Shown here: positions 19,497-30,115 of the stretch, in pieces
Numbering within the stretch: position 1 is the stretch's first letter
Layout of the letters: every line of letters begins with the position of its first letter
Assembly (NCBI GenBank): GCA_024644535.1
Contig: JAHEKX010000007.1
Span: forward strand, 288,567-352,566
Length of the DNA: 64,000 nt
Reading direction: 5' to 3'
Source of the DNA: Gammaproteobacteria bacterium
GTDB taxonomy: Bacteria; Pseudomonadota; Gammaproteobacteria; Pseudomonadales; Halieaceae
Position numbers and translations under genes: made by a program
Notes under the pieces: model-generated
What the model was told of the DNA's origin: nothing
Database searches by the model: none
The model's input: the letters and a program-made list of their open reading frames with translations, nothing else

Positions 19497-20669
19497 TTAA
19501 TCCTTGGCGCTGATCTCATAGGCGATCAACTTTCCTTTGTCGGTAAAGACGAAGAAGCGATTTCCCTGGCTAATAATATCCGCACGTGACGGATCACCGA
19601 GTTTCTCACGCCCGACAAAACGTCCGTCCACCTGAGACAGAACGTGTAGCATACCCTCAAAGTCGGTGAAGGCGAGATAACTCGCGACAGGTACCGGCTT
19701 GGTCGGCGCTCGATAGGACAAATCACTCTGCGCCCAACGTAACCCCTGACCATTGCGATAATAAGCCGATACTGTACCGTCTTGGTCGGCTACATAAACA
19801 TTACTAAAACCCTGCGAGACACCGTTAACACTGGACGCCTCTTGTTGCCATAACTTTCTGCCGGTACGCAGATCAGCTGCGACTAAATAACCCTGGTAGC
19901 TGGAGGCGTAGAACTCATTGGCTATGATCTCCATAGCGCCATCGATATCGACCATTCGCTCGATTTCAGACCGACCCTGCGCGATTGCGACACGGAGTTC
20001 CCACTCGACACTCCCTTTTTCGACATCGAATGCGACGACGCGCCCGTTCGCAAAGCCCACATACGCGGTACCATCGCGTAAAATGGGCGTAGATGTCCCG
20101 CGAATTGTTAACACCGGCACATTACTGTCATAAGACCATAACAGGTCGCCCGATTGGGCATCTAAGCCTTGTGCACGGCCATCGTAGGTTTGGACAACAA
20201 CCACTCGGCCATCCGATTGCGGTGCCGAGAGTACCTCTCCTCGTAACGTTTGCCGCCAAATTACTGAGCCATCGGCGGTGTCTAATGCCAACACTTGCCC
20301 CTCGGAGGTACCTACAAACAATCGATTATCTCTAACACCCACGCCACCTGAAACACTCTGGTCCAGCTCTTGCCGCCAAATACGTTTGCCAGAGCTTAAT
20401 TGCAAAGACACGATCTCACCCTCATTGGATGCGGCGTAGATCCGGTCATCTTGAATAGCGGGCGTTAAGCGATATAAACCATCGCCTTGGCCATTGCCAA
20501 CGCTTTCGCTCCAAAGCTTTTTCAGCCTGACTGCTTCGGTAATTTTTTGCAGCTCAGCGGGTTGGTTCACCTCTTCATCATCTAGCGAAAACCAACCTGA
20601 GACTGTAGAACACCCCGTGGTGGTCGCTATTAGAGCAATTGCAACACCGCGTTTCAGCATCAAAAACAT
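19497..20669 (-). CDS. bamB: Outer membrane assembly lipoprotein BamB
   Basis: 390 aa PQQ-like propeller with lipobox (ATTTGCS); position between yfgM and der. Confidence 0.93.
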   Translation of the reverse strand: MFLMLKRGVAIALIATTTGCSTVSGWFSLDDEEVNQPAELQKITEAVRLKKLWSESVGNGQGDGLYRLTPAIQDDRIYAASNEGEIVSLQLSSGKRIWRQELDQSVSGGVGVRDNRLFVGTSEGQVLALDTADGSVIWRQTLRGEVLSAPQSDGRVVVVQTYDGRAQGLDAQSGDLLWSYDSNVPVLTIRGTSTPILRDGTAYVGFANGRVVAFDVEKGSVEWELRVAIAQGRSEIERMVDIDGAMEIIANEFYASSYQGYLVAADLRTGRKLWQQEASSVNGVSQGFSNVYVADQDGTVSAYYRNGQGLRWAQSDLSYRAPTKPVPVASYLAFTDFEGMLHVLSQVDGRFVGREKLGDPSRADIISQGNRFFVFTDKGKLIAYEISAKD

Positions 20670-20671
20670 GG

Positions 20672-21355
20672 TTACTCTCCGCTAGCCAATGGGCTTGAAT
20701 TGCTATTCTGACGCGCATTGACAAAGGCCAACTTGGTTTCTAGGTCTGCTCGCAGATCACCATTTTCGTCAGCGACAACCGCCAGGGAAAGCGCTTCAGA
20801 TGCCAAGGCATATTGCTCTTGAACAATATAAATGTCGGCTTTTGCTTGCCATGCCGCGGCAGCAATGGGTGTGTTTTCGAGAGAGCTGAGCGCCTGCAAC
20901 GCTTGCTCAATGTCGCCCAAAGAGGCTTGCAATCGGGCGCGGCGCAGCTTCACTATTGAGTACATAGCAGAATCATCCGCTACGCTCGCTTCCAGAGCCT
21001 GCAGAGCAACCAATGCTTCTTGTGAGCGGCCTTGCGACACCCAGCTAGATATCTGTAACAGTTGACCCAGCTTAGAGTAGCCCGTACTGGCATAATCTTC
21101 TGTTAGCGCGGCAGCTAACTCGTCGAGACGAACTTTATCGGCATCGCTATTAAGGTCCCGCGAACTCAGAGAAATAAGCTCTTGATAAATACCTGAGGCT
21201 GCCTCGGCTTGCGTCGCTTGTCGAGCTTGCCAGCTCTGCCAGCCGACGCTTCCTATTACGCCAATAACGACGGCGGCGACGACGCCCTTACCGTTTTCAT
21301 TCCACCATCGCTTAATGGCTTCTACTTGTTCTTCTTCCGTTCTGTAAGCGTCCAC
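20672..21355 (-). CDS. yfgM: YfgM-like tetratricopeptide membrane protein
   Basis: EEEQVEAIKRWWNENGKGVVAAVVIGVIGSVGWQSWQ; GTG start at 21355 (VDAYRTEEEQ) preferred to 21469, which overlaps hisS. Confidence 0.85.
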   Translation of the reverse strand: MDAYRTEEEQVEAIKRWWNENGKGVVAAVVIGVIGSVGWQSWQARQATQAEAASGIYQELISLSSRDLNSDADKVRLDELAAALTEDYASTGYSKLGQLLQISSWVSQGRSQEALVALQALEASVADDSAMYSIVKLRRARLQASLGDIEQALQALSSLENTPIAAAAWQAKADIYIVQEQYALASEALSLAVVADENGDLRADLETKLAFVNARQNSNSSPLASGE

Positions 21356-21395
21356 TGTTTTTCCCTTTCGCTTGTTGGCGGCTAAGGCCGCTACT

Positions 21396-22670
21396 CTACA
21401 TGGTATTGCTGATTCGTTCGAGTTCTTGTGCGAGCAATGAGTTTGCCAGTGTGATCTGAGGCTCGTCATCGCGCAAAAACTTCAAGGTTACGGTATTGTT
21501 TTGAGCTTCCGTTTCGCCCCAGATCAATGCGACTTTGGCCCCGGATTTATCGGCGCGCTTCATTTGCGCCTTAAAACTGCCAGCGCCCGTATTCAGACGG
21601 ATATCAAACTGCGGCAGGCTACTGCGCAAGGCCTCTATCCCCGCAAAGCAAGCGCGCTCGCCTGCCTCGCCCACCCCGACACCAAAGGCTAAGGGTAAAG
21701 TACTGGGCGCCTCAATACCCTGAGCGCCAAGTAGTAAAAGTATGCGCTCAAGCCCCATCGCAAACCCCACGCCGGGTGTAGGCTTACCGCCCAACTGAGC
21801 CACCAGCCCGTCATAACGGCCACCAGCACAAATTGTTCCCTGTGCACCCAACTCGGTAGTCACCCACTCAAAAACAGTCTTGTTGTAATAATCTAAGCCG
21901 CGCACTAGGCGCGGGTTTACAGTGTAGGCTACCTTGGCACCGTCCAAGTAGGCTTTCAACCGAGCAAAGTCGTTTACGGATTCTTCATCTAGGAAGTCAT
22001 GTAAGTTAGGTGCGTTGGTCAAAAACTCTTGAGTCCGAGCATGTTTGCTATCTAATATGCGCAAGGGGTTAGTCTCTAAACGACGCTGACTATCTTCATC
22101 TAGTTCGCCTTTGAACGCACTTAAATAATCAACAAGTGCCGCCTTATAGGCAGCCCGAGCCTCAAGACTACCAATACTGTTTAACTGCAGTTGGACAGCG
22201 TCGGCTACGCCCAAATCTCGCCACAAACGCGCACTTAGCGCGATCAATTCAGCATCCGCATCGGGCGTGGCGACGCCAAAGGCCTCAAGCCCTATCTGTT
22301 GAAACTGTCGCAAACGGCCCTTCTGTGGACGCTCGTGGCGAAACATTGGTCCCCGGTACCAAAGTCGTTGAGGCGTCGATATCAGGTTATGTTGAACAGC
22401 CGCACGAACACAACCCGCAGTGCCCTCGGGTCGCAATGTCAACGAATCTCCGTTGCGATCGGCAAAGGTGTACATTTCTTTCTCGACGATATCGGTCACT
22501 TCACCAATAGAGCGAGCAAAAAGATGCGTCGACTCCAATATTGGCATGCGAATTTCTTGGTAGCCATAAGACTGCACCAGGTCCTGGACCTTTCGTTCCA
22601 ACCACTGCCAAGACCCAGTATCCACGGGCAAAGTGTCTGGCATGCCGCGAATGGCTTGCAGAGTTTTCAT
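21396..22670 (-). CDS. hisS: Histidyl-tRNA synthetase
   Basis: 424 aa; [48 protein letters not shown]. Confidence 0.97.
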   Translation of the reverse strand: MKTLQAIRGMPDTLPVDTGSWQWLERKVQDLVQSYGYQEIRMPILESTHLFARSIGEVTDIVEKEMYTFADRNGDSLTLRPEGTAGCVRAAVQHNLISTPQRLWYRGPMFRHERPQKGRLRQFQQIGLEAFGVATPDADAELIALSARLWRDLGVADAVQLQLNSIGSLEARAAYKAALVDYLSAFKGELDEDSQRRLETNPLRILDSKHARTQEFLTNAPNLHDFLDEESVNDFARLKAYLDGAKVAYTVNPRLVRGLDYYNKTVFEWVTTELGAQGTICAGGRYDGLVAQLGGKPTPGVGFAMGLERILLLLGAQGIEAPSTLPLAFGVGVGEAGERACFAGIEALRSSLPQFDIRLNTGAGSFKAQMKRADKSGAKVALIWGETEAQNNTVTLKFLRDDEPQITLANSLLAQELERISNTM

Positions 22671-22682
22671 AAGGTTTACCTA

Positions 22683-23807
22683 CTAATTCTTCGCAATAAT
22701 ATTAGCTTCAGCTGCGGCTGTACTTTGCGCCAGCTCGTTTGCCTTGGCGCGGATGACTTGCTCCAAGTGGTCCACAAAATCCTTGTTGTCGACTTTATGA
22801 TTGGGCTTGCCGTCCAAATAAATCAGATTATTGGGGCTAGCGCCCGTCAACCCCACATCGGCTTCTCTTGCTTCGCCTGGGCCATTAACCACGCAACCGA
22901 TAACCGCAACATCCATGGGCTGCCTTATGTCTTCCAGCCGCATTTCAAGCTCATTCATCGTCGCTATCACGTCGAAGTTTTGGCGCGAACAGCTTGGACA
23001 GGCAATAAAGTTGATACCATTACTACGCAGCTTCAGACTTTTCAGAATATCAAAGCCCACTTTGACTTCTTGTACTGGGTCAGCCGCAAGTGAAATGCGA
23101 ATGGTGTCCCCAATACCCTCCATCAACAAAAGGCCAAGCCCAATAGCTGACTTTACCGTGCCGTTGCGAAAGCCTCCAGCTTCAGTAATGCCTAGGTGCA
23201 GAGGCTGATCTATTTTTTTTGCCAACAGGCGGTATGCGTCTACTGCCATAAAAACGTCAGACGCTTTAACACTGACTTTGAAGTCCGGGTAATTAAACCG
23301 GTCTAGCAGTTCGACGTGGTTCATAGCCGACTCAACCAGAGCTTCGGCTGTTGGCTCGCCATACTTGCGCTGAAGTTCTTTGCCCAAAGACCCTGCGTTT
23401 ACGCCAATGCGAATCGGAATACCTTTATCTCGCGCCGAATGGATAACCTCTTGCACCTTCTCCATTCGCCCAATATTGCCCGGATTAATACGCAAGCAGT
23501 CAACCCCGTACTCTGCGACAGCCAGTGCAATTTGGTGGTCAAAATGGATGTCTGCAACCAAGGGGACGTCAACTTGCTGACGGATTCTTTTAAACGCCTG
23601 CGCCGCGTCCATAGTTGGAACAGAGACGCGAACAATATCGGCACCCGCATCTGCAATCGCTTGAATCTGCGCAACGGTTGCGTCAACGTCGCAAGTTTCG
23701 GTGTTGGTCATGCTTTGCACACTAATCGGTGCATCGCCGCCCACCGGCACTTTGCCCACCCAAATCTTGCGGCTTTGACGACGAACTATCGGGCTAGGTG
23801 CGTGCAT
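22683..23807 (-). CDS. ispG: 4-hydroxy-3-methylbut-2-en-1-yl diphosphate synthase
   Basis: 374 aa; [47 protein letters not shown]. Confidence 0.97.
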   Translation of the reverse strand: MHAPSPIVRRQSRKIWVGKVPVGGDAPISVQSMTNTETCDVDATVAQIQAIADAGADIVRVSVPTMDAAQAFKRIRQQVDVPLVADIHFDHQIALAVAEYGVDCLRINPGNIGRMEKVQEVIHSARDKGIPIRIGVNAGSLGKELQRKYGEPTAEALVESAMNHVELLDRFNYPDFKVSVKASDVFMAVDAYRLLAKKIDQPLHLGITEAGGFRNGTVKSAIGLGLLLMEGIGDTIRISLAADPVQEVKVGFDILKSLKLRSNGINFIACPSCSRQNFDVIATMNELEMRLEDIRQPMDVAVIGCVVNGPGEAREADVGLTGASPNNLIYLDGKPNHKVDNKDFVDHLEQVIRAKANELAQSTAAAEANIIAKN

Positions 23808-24592
23808 TAGTTACCCTCTATCCCGTTAATACCCTGGATCCTGCGCTGTTCTTGCATGGCTCTCGCCTCGGGAGAATTTGGATATAAATTTTGTAGCGCA
23901 AGCTCTAGACTTGCTTGTTCATCTTGCAATTGCAAAGCTCTGGCAAGCTGAACGCCCGCCCACAAACCCGCAGCAGGCTGATTTTTGACCAAGTTACGAT
24001 AAGCAGAATAGTAACTCTGAGCAGTCAGATAGTCCCGCTGTTCTAACAAGAGCTGCGCCAAGGTCAGCAGAGCTAATGGGTTGCGAGCCTCCATCGTCAG
24101 CGCACGCTCCAAAGCTTCTATCGCTGATTCGGTTTTCCCCAATCGTGCTCGACATAAGCCCAGATTGGTAAAAGCCTGCGGACGCCCGCTGTACAAGGTA
24201 TCACGAATCACAATCTCTAATTCGACTTCCGCTTCGGCAAACCGCTGCTGCGCAAACAAAAACGCCGCATAATTATTGCGCGCACGAGATAGAGTTTTAT
24301 CCAGTAATAAGGCTTTTCGAAAGTTTTGCTCGGCTGAGTCAAACTCACCAGTCGATTGGTACACAAGCGCAAAAGCTTCGTAGACCTCGGCATTATTAGG
24401 GTCAATTTCCGCCGCTAATTTTAAATTGCGTTTGGCATTTTCCCAGTTACCCTGGCCGATGTAGGCGCGAGCCAACTCGACCCGCCGCTTCAGCGCAAGG
24501 TCGGGCACTTCCTTGTTGGTAAAGACCGTCTCGTTGGTCGTTACACAGCCCGCTAACAATAAAAGTGCGATGGCACCGACCAAAACCCGCAT
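23807..24592 (-). CDS. pilF: Type IV pilus biogenesis lipoprotein PilF/PilW (TPR)
   Basis: 261 aa; lipobox LLAGC; TPR repeats; located between rlmN and ispG. Confidence 0.85.
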   Translation of the reverse strand: MRVLVGAIALLLLAGCVTTNETVFTNKEVPDLALKRRVELARAYIGQGNWENAKRNLKLAAEIDPNNAEVYEAFALVYQSTGEFDSAEQNFRKALLLDKTLSRARNNYAAFLFAQQRFAEAEVELEIVIRDTLYSGRPQAFTNLGLCRARLGKTESAIEALERALTMEARNPLALLTLAQLLLEQRDYLTAQSYYSAYRNLVKNQPAAGLWAGVQLARALQLQDEQASLELALQNLYPNSPEARAMQEQRRIQGINGIEGN

Positions 24593-25746
24593 TAGCTCAC
24601 CTCTACGACATCAAGTTGACCTTCCAATGCCGCCCGGTGTCGTTGCGACCGCTTAGTCCTGTCGACAACATCACCCACTAACTGCCCGCACGCAGCGCTG
24701 ATATCGTCCCCTCGCGTGGTTCGCACGGTGACAATAAAGCCGGCATCAATCAACACTTGCCAAAATCTAGACACGGCGTTACCACTGGGTCGCTGATAGG
24801 AAGACCCCGGGAAAGTATTAAATGGTATCAAGTTGATTTTACAGGGGAAATGTTTCAGTAAAACAGCCAACTCTTTGGCATGCTCTACCTGATCATTGAC
24901 GCCTGCAATCAGCGTGTACTCTATCGTGACGACTCGCTTTCGATCGTTTTGTGCATCCAAATACCGTTGTGCGCTAGCCAGTAATTCTGCGATTGGATAT
25001 TTTTTATTAATCGGAACCAGCTGATTCCGTAAAGCATCATTAGGAGCATGCAATGACACTGCGAGACTGACACAACTTACCTCGGCCAGTTTATCCAGCG
25101 CTGGAACGACACCTGAAGTACTGAGTGTTACACGGCGTTTTGATAAACCGTACGCCAAATCGTCCATCATGAGATCCATGGACGAGACCACGGCATCAAA
25201 ATTTAGCAACGGCTCGCCCATGCCCATCATGACTACATTAGTCACGACTCGGTCACTACCGGGTTGGAATGCGTTAAAGGAATCAATCGCAAGCCAGACC
25301 TGACCGATAATATCTGATGCGGAAAGATCGCGCTCAAAACCCTGCTTGCCGGTCGAACAAAAACTGCAATCCAAACTGCACCCGACCTGAGAGGACACAC
25401 ATAGGGTCGCACGGTCTCCGTCAGGAATAAGAACTGACTCGACCAAACCGCCCTCTATCGAACGAATTAGCCACTTGCGAGTACCGTCGACTGAATCATG
25501 ACGACTGACCACCTCAGGTGGCTGAACGCAAGCGCGCTCTTTAAGCATAGTCCGAAGTGCTTTTGATAAATTGGTCATGGCGTCAAAATCACATACGCCA
25601 TGATGATGAATCCATTTCATTACCTGCTGAGCTCGAAAAGATTTCTCTCCGAGCTCAGCAAAAAACGCTTCCATCTGCACACGGGTCAACCCGAGCAAGT
25701 TCACTCGAAAATCGCGACCATCAAAAGGAAGCGCTTCAGTACTCAT
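24592..25746 (-). CDS. rlmN: 23S rRNA/tRNA (adenine-C2) methyltransferase
   Basis: 384 aa; [46 protein letters not shown]. Confidence 0.96.
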   Translation of the reverse strand: MSTEALPFDGRDFRVNLLGLTRVQMEAFFAELGEKSFRAQQVMKWIHHHGVCDFDAMTNLSKALRTMLKERACVQPPEVVSRHDSVDGTRKWLIRSIEGGLVESVLIPDGDRATLCVSSQVGCSLDCSFCSTGKQGFERDLSASDIIGQVWLAIDSFNAFQPGSDRVVTNVVMMGMGEPLLNFDAVVSSMDLMMDDLAYGLSKRRVTLSTSGVVPALDKLAEVSCVSLAVSLHAPNDALRNQLVPINKKYPIAELLASAQRYLDAQNDRKRVVTIEYTLIAGVNDQVEHAKELAVLLKHFPCKINLIPFNTFPGSSYQRPSGNAVSRFWQVLIDAGFIVTVRTTRGDDISAACGQLVGDVVDRTKRSQRHRAALEGQLDVVEVS

Positions 25747-26174
25747 TAGGCGCGATCACACAGTTCCGTTTGCGCGAAAAAATAGTTGATTTCACGTTCG
25801 GCTGATGCCGGCGAATCTGAACCATGAACTGCGTTGGCGTCAATTGATTGAGCGAAGTCCGCGCGAATGGTGCCTGCCGCCGCTTCTTTCGGATTGGTCG
25901 CGCCCATCAATTCGCGGTTTTTCATGACGGCGTTCTCACCCTCTAGCACCTGAACCATAACAGGACCAGATGTCATGAACTCGATCAGGTCTGGAAAAAA
26001 CCCACGCTCTTTGTGCTCGGCGTAAAACCCGCCCGCGGTAGCATCGGTCAAACGCACCATTTTAGCGGCAACAATTTTTAAGCCGTTAGATTCAAAACGA
26101 GAGTAAATCTCGCCGATGACGTTTTTTCCGACCGCATCGGGTTTAACGATAGATAAAGTGCGTTGTACTGCCAT
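25746..26174 (-). CDS. ndk: Nucleoside diphosphate kinase
   Basis: [48 protein letters not shown]. Confidence 0.97.
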   Translation of the reverse strand: MAVQRTLSIVKPDAVGKNVIGEIYSRFESNGLKIVAAKMVRLTDATAGGFYAEHKERGFFPDLIEFMTSGPVMVQVLEGENAVMKNRELMGATNPKEAAAGTIRADFAQSIDANAVHGSDSPASAEREINYFFAQTELCDRA

Positions 26175-26209
26175 CAATACTACTCCAAGTCGTGTTATTC
26201 AATATCGGG

Positions 26210-26226
26210 CTCGGGAGCATCCCGAG
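26210..26226. other. Perfect 7-bp hairpin in ndk leader
   Basis: CTCGGGA-GCA-TCCCGAG. Confidence 0.6.
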
Positions 26227-26312
26227 TTGGGCGCATATTATACGGACTTTAGCCTCATCGCGCATCTTAACACTCTGGTTTTTTTACCACTCTCAGCCCC
26301 TAATTTTCTTCG

Positions 26313-27473
26313 CTAATCCAAGGGGTTACCGCGTAACATTTTAAGCGTTATCACAAGCTCGTCGATCGCGACATCGATGTCTTCGCGGGTGGTAGCGCGC
26401 CCAAGACTAAAACGAAGAGCGCTATCCGAACGGGCACGACCTGCGCCAATACCCAACAGCACGTGTGACGGCTTCATGACCGCCGAGTTACACGCTGACC
26501 CCGAAGAAATCGCTATACCAACCAGTGCAGACAGCAGCGCCTCACCCTCTACGCCATCGAAAGACACATTAGCGGCCTGCGGTAACCGCGTCTTTAAACT
26601 ACCGTTTAGTGTTGCACCCTCAATATCGAGCAAACGCTGGGTCATATAGCGACCCAAGTGGTCGTAGTGTGATTGATCCTCATCCCAGCGATCTTCGGCA
26701 AGCCTTGCCGCAGCACCAAAACCGGCAATCTGATGCGTGGGCAATGTCCCACTGCGAAACCCGCGCTCGTGGCCACCACCATGCACTTGAGCCACCGGGG
26801 CCGGCGTTACGCCCTTGCGGACGAACAAGGCACCGATGCCCTTGGGACCGTAGAACTTGTGCGCCGAGAGCGACAGTAAGTCGACTGGCACATCCGCTAA
26901 ATCAATCAACAATTTCCCTGCGGCCTGGGCTGCATCGACATGCAACAACACGCCTTTCGACTTAAGCAACTGCCCGATTTCTTTTATCGGGTTAATCGTA
27001 CCAAGCTCATTGTTAACCCACATAATCGAGACCAGTCTGGTATCTGCACGCAGCGATCGTTCCAGAACGCCGATATCGACCAAGCCCTCTTTCGTGGCGG
27101 GCAAAAACGACACGCCAACCCCTTTACGCTGCAGGTAATTAGCTGGGTCTAAAACGGCTTTATGCTCAATGGCACTGGTCACAAAATGGCCCGAAAAATT
27201 TAGGGCCTCAAACACGCCTTTAATCGCAAGGTTATTGGCCTCGGTTGCACCGGAGGTAAAAATAATCTCGCGCGGATCGGCACCAATAAGATCTGCAACT
27301 GCACCTCTAGCAACTTCTACACGATGCTCGGCCTGCCAGCCATACACGTGAGTGCGCGATGCCGGATTACCAAAATCACCTGACTCATCAAGACAGCTCA
27401 TCATTGCATCCCTGACCTCGGGCGCAATTGGCGTCGTCGCTAAATAATCTAAGTAAATCGGTTTGTTACTCAT
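26313..27473 (-). CDS. iscS: IscS/NifS-type cysteine desulfurase (group I)
   Basis: MSNKPIYLDYLATTPIAPEV; FTSGATEANNLAIKG; SAIEHKAVLD; SAHKFYGPKGIGALFV; SSGSACNSAVMKPSHVL. Confidence 0.88.
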   Translation of the reverse strand: MSNKPIYLDYLATTPIAPEVRDAMMSCLDESGDFGNPASRTHVYGWQAEHRVEVARGAVADLIGADPREIIFTSGATEANNLAIKGVFEALNFSGHFVTSAIEHKAVLDPANYLQRKGVGVSFLPATKEGLVDIGVLERSLRADTRLVSIMWVNNELGTINPIKEIGQLLKSKGVLLHVDAAQAAGKLLIDLADVPVDLLSLSAHKFYGPKGIGALFVRKGVTPAPVAQVHGGGHERGFRSGTLPTHQIAGFGAAARLAEDRWDEDQSHYDHLGRYMTQRLLDIEGATLNGSLKTRLPQAANVSFDGVEGEALLSALVGIAISSGSACNSAVMKPSHVLLGIGAGRARSDSALRFSLGRATTREDIDVAIDELVITLKMLRGNPLD

Positions 27474-28242
27474 GTTCGTCCGTCTTCTGCTGGAGTTCCG
27501 CACGAAGTGCACTACGCTCGAAAACCACCCTTTGCGTGCCCGTCAACATGCCCCTTAAAATGTTCAGCTCCATCTCATCGATCCGCATGCGGTTGTATAG
27601 CCGCTGCAATCGGGTCATCAGCTGACGCGGCGCCTCGGGATCTAGGAATTCTATGTCTATCAAAGTTTGCTCTAAATGTTCGTAAAAACGCTGCATCGCC
27701 TCTTTCGTCGCAAACGGCGCATCCCATTCCTCATCGGCAAGCACGGGCAACTTGTCGTACAGGGCCTGCATTCGCAGCTCGTAGCACAAGATCTGGACCG
27801 CCATGGCGAGGTTTAGCGAACGGTAAGCATCATCCGTTGGGACATTCACATGCAGATCACACAACTGCAGCTCATCGTTCGTTAGCCCTCTGTCCTCACG
27901 CCCAAACAGCATCGCGACCTGCCCTTTAGCAGACTCACTTCGAATTTGAACTGCCGCGCGGCGCGAGTCTAATATCGGCCACGGGATGCGCCGCTCACGA
28001 GCGCTCGTACCCACGACAAAATGACAGTCCGCAATAGCTTCCTCGACACTCGATACGACCCTGGTGGTGTCTAAAATATTGGCCGCGGAAGCCGCACGCC
28101 AAGTCGCCTCCTCGTCGGGGAAGCGTCGGGGCTTAACCAACACTAAGTTCGTAAACCCCATGTTTTTCATGGCGCGTGCAACACCACCGATATTTCCAGG
28201 ATGCGATGGCTCTACCAAAACAACACGGACAGACTCAAACAT
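27466..28242 (-). CDS. trmJ: tRNA (cytidine/uridine-2'-O)-methyltransferase TrmJ
   Basis: 258 aa SPOUT; VRVVLVEPSHPGNIGGVARAMKNMGF; LFGREDRGLTNDEL; VPTDDAYRSLNLAMAVQI. Confidence 0.95.
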   Translation of the reverse strand: MFESVRVVLVEPSHPGNIGGVARAMKNMGFTNLVLVKPRRFPDEEATWRAASAANILDTTRVVSSVEEAIADCHFVVGTSARERRIPWPILDSRRAAVQIRSESAKGQVAMLFGREDRGLTNDELQLCDLHVNVPTDDAYRSLNLAMAVQILCYELRMQALYDKLPVLADEEWDAPFATKEAMQRFYEHLEQTLIDIEFLDPEAPRQLMTRLQRLYNRMRIDEMELNILRGMLTGTQRVVFERSALRAELQQKTDEHE

Positions 28243-28349
28243 TACATTTCTCGCTACTAAATTAGTGACAAAGTGTACCAGTTTTCTCCGTGCGAAGGAG
28301 CAGTAGCACTGGTATACTCGCCCGCTTAATTCAGCAGGACCCTAATACC

Positions 28350-29150
28350 ATGGAACCAATGGTTAGTATTGCCTTGCGCGCAGCTCGCAAGGCCGGCGAT
28401 ATGATCGCTCGCGCGGCAGATGAACTCGACCGCCTTCCAATCGACAGCAAAGGCACCAATGACTTCGTTTCGGAAGTCGATCGAAACTCAGAAAGAGAAA
28501 TTATTCAACAGCTGGCAAAAACCTATCCTGATCACGCGTTCCTCGGAGAAGAGTCGGGCAGAACTGGTCCTGAAGACGCCGAGTACGTCTGGATTATCGA
28601 CCCGCTAGACGGAACCACCAATTATATAAGAGGCATTCCTCACTACGCAGTCTCGATTGCCTGCACCTACAAGGGAAAACTCGAACACGCGGTTATTCAC
28701 AACCCCGTTTTACGCGAAGAATTTACCGCCTCTCGAGGTCGCGGGGCACAGTTTAACGGCCGCAGAATCCGCGTCTCCAACACACAGGGCTTAGAGTCGG
28801 CCTTAGTGGGCACAGGCATTCCATTTAAGGGTCATTGTGCCGAGAATCTACCCAATTACTCGGCCACCTTGGCTGAAATAGCCTCTCGCAGCGCCGGAAT
28901 TCGACGTGCCGGGGCTGCCTCTTTGGACTTAGCCTACGTCGCCGCGGGACGTCTAGACGCGTTCTGGGAAATGGGACTAGCGCCGTGGGATATGGCGGCA
29001 GGTATACTCTTGGTGAAAGAAGCCGGCGGCCTGGTCAGCGACTTCGACGGCGGCGAGAAATTCATGGAGTCTGGCAATGTAGTTGCGGGCAACCCGCGCG
29101 CATTCAAATCTGTGTTGCAAATCGTCGCGTCCAAAGCTAAGGGGCACTAG
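28350..29150 (+). CDS. suhB: Inositol-1-monophosphatase family protein
   Basis: MEPMVSIALRAARKAGDMI; GEESG; DPLDGTTNYIRGIPHYAVSIA; start 28350 preferred to 28290. Confidence 0.95.
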   Translation: MEPMVSIALRAARKAGDMIARAADELDRLPIDSKGTNDFVSEVDRNSEREIIQQLAKTYPDHAFLGEESGRTGPEDAEYVWIIDPLDGTTNYIRGIPHYAVSIACTYKGKLEHAVIHNPVLREEFTASRGRGAQFNGRRIRVSNTQGLESALVGTGIPFKGHCAENLPNYSATLAEIASRSAGIRRAGAASLDLAYVAAGRLDAFWEMGLAPWDMAAGILLVKEAGGLVSDFDGGEKFMESGNVVAGNPRAFKSVLQIVASKAKGH

Positions 29151-29160
29151 CAAGGAAATT

Positions 29161-29189
29161 GGGGCTCAGACCTAAAGGGGTCTGCCCCC
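29161..29189. repeat. Imperfect GGGG..CAGACC palindrome (REP-like or terminator) between convergent suhB and secF
   Basis: GGGGctCAGACC-TAAAGG-GGTCTGcCCCC. Confidence 0.5.
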
Positions 29190-29200
29190 ATCGATTTAGC

Positions 29201-30115
29201 TCAGGGTTCTAGCGCTAAATCTTCCTCGCCCTCGGGAACCGGAACAATCAAGTCTTCTTTGCTCACACCCAGAACAATCAGCAAATTTGCCGCCACGTAA
29301 ATCGACGAGTAAGTTCCCACTAAAACACCCACGAGCAGTGCTACGGCAAAACCATGGATCATCTCGCCGCCAACAACGGCCAGAGAAATCAGCACCAGCA
29401 AGGTCGTCAACGAAGTGACCAAAGTACGCCCGAGCGTCTCGCTTAAGGATTGATTAATCACTTCTAGTGGATCCGTACGCCGTAACTTACGAAAGTTTTC
29501 GCGGATACGATCACTGACGACAATCGTATCATTTAAGGAATAACCAATGACGGCCAAAATCGCAGCCAAGACCGTCAAGTCGAACTCTAAATCAAACAGC
29601 GAAAAAAAGCCGAGCACAAGAATTACGTCATGAGCTAGGGCACCTACGGCGCCGAGAGCAAACTTCAACTGAAACCGAAAGGCGATGTACAGCATCACCA
29701 AGCCAAGGGCCAGCAACATCGCTAAACCACCCTGCTCGCGAAGCTCCTCTCCAACCTGAGGCCCAACAAATTCAATTCGACGCAACTCTACGTCTACCTC
29801 AGACTCGGTTTGTAAGATACCCAACAAAGCGGCACCCTGCTCGTCGGAGGTGCCTGCCGGCAATCGAATCAGTACGTCGCGATCGGTCCCGAAGCTCACA
29901 ACAATAGCCCCAGCGTAACCACGTGATTGCAGGGTCTGACGAATAGCACTTAAATCAGCCGAATCGGCATATTCAACCTCAACCAAGGTCCCACCGGTAA
30001 AATCCAAACCCCAACTCAGCTCTTTAGTACCTAGTGATACAATACTTGCCAAAATCAACGTGGCGGACAAACCCGCGGCGAATCGGCGCCATGCCATAAA
30101 ATCGATAATTTTCAC
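29201..30115 (-). CDS. secF: Protein translocase subunit SecF
   Basis: 304 aa; KELSWGLDFTGGTLVEVEY; VIGYSLNDTIVVSDRIREN. Confidence 0.97.
   Translation of the reverse strand: MKIIDFMAWRRFAAGLSATLILASIVSLGTKELSWGLDFTGGTLVEVEYADSADLSAIRQTLQSRGYAGAIVVSFGTDRDVLIRLPAGTSDEQGAALLGILQTESEVDVELRRIEFVGPQVGEELREQGGLAMLLALGLVMLYIAFRFQLKFALGAVGALAHDVILVLGFFSLFDLEFDLTVLAAILAVIGYSLNDTIVVSDRIRENFRKLRRTDPLEVINQSLSETLGRTLVTSLTTLLVLISLAVVGGEMIHGFAVALLVGVLVGTYSSIYVAANLLIVLGVSKEDLIVPVPEGEEDLALEP

Noticed and set aside
22299-23093. 264-aa plus-strand ORF
   Set aside because: Entirely antisense to hisS/ispG, which have convincing family motifs; no recognisable domain.
23316-23810. 164-aa plus-strand ORF
   Set aside because: Antisense to ispG; composition typical of a shadow ORF.
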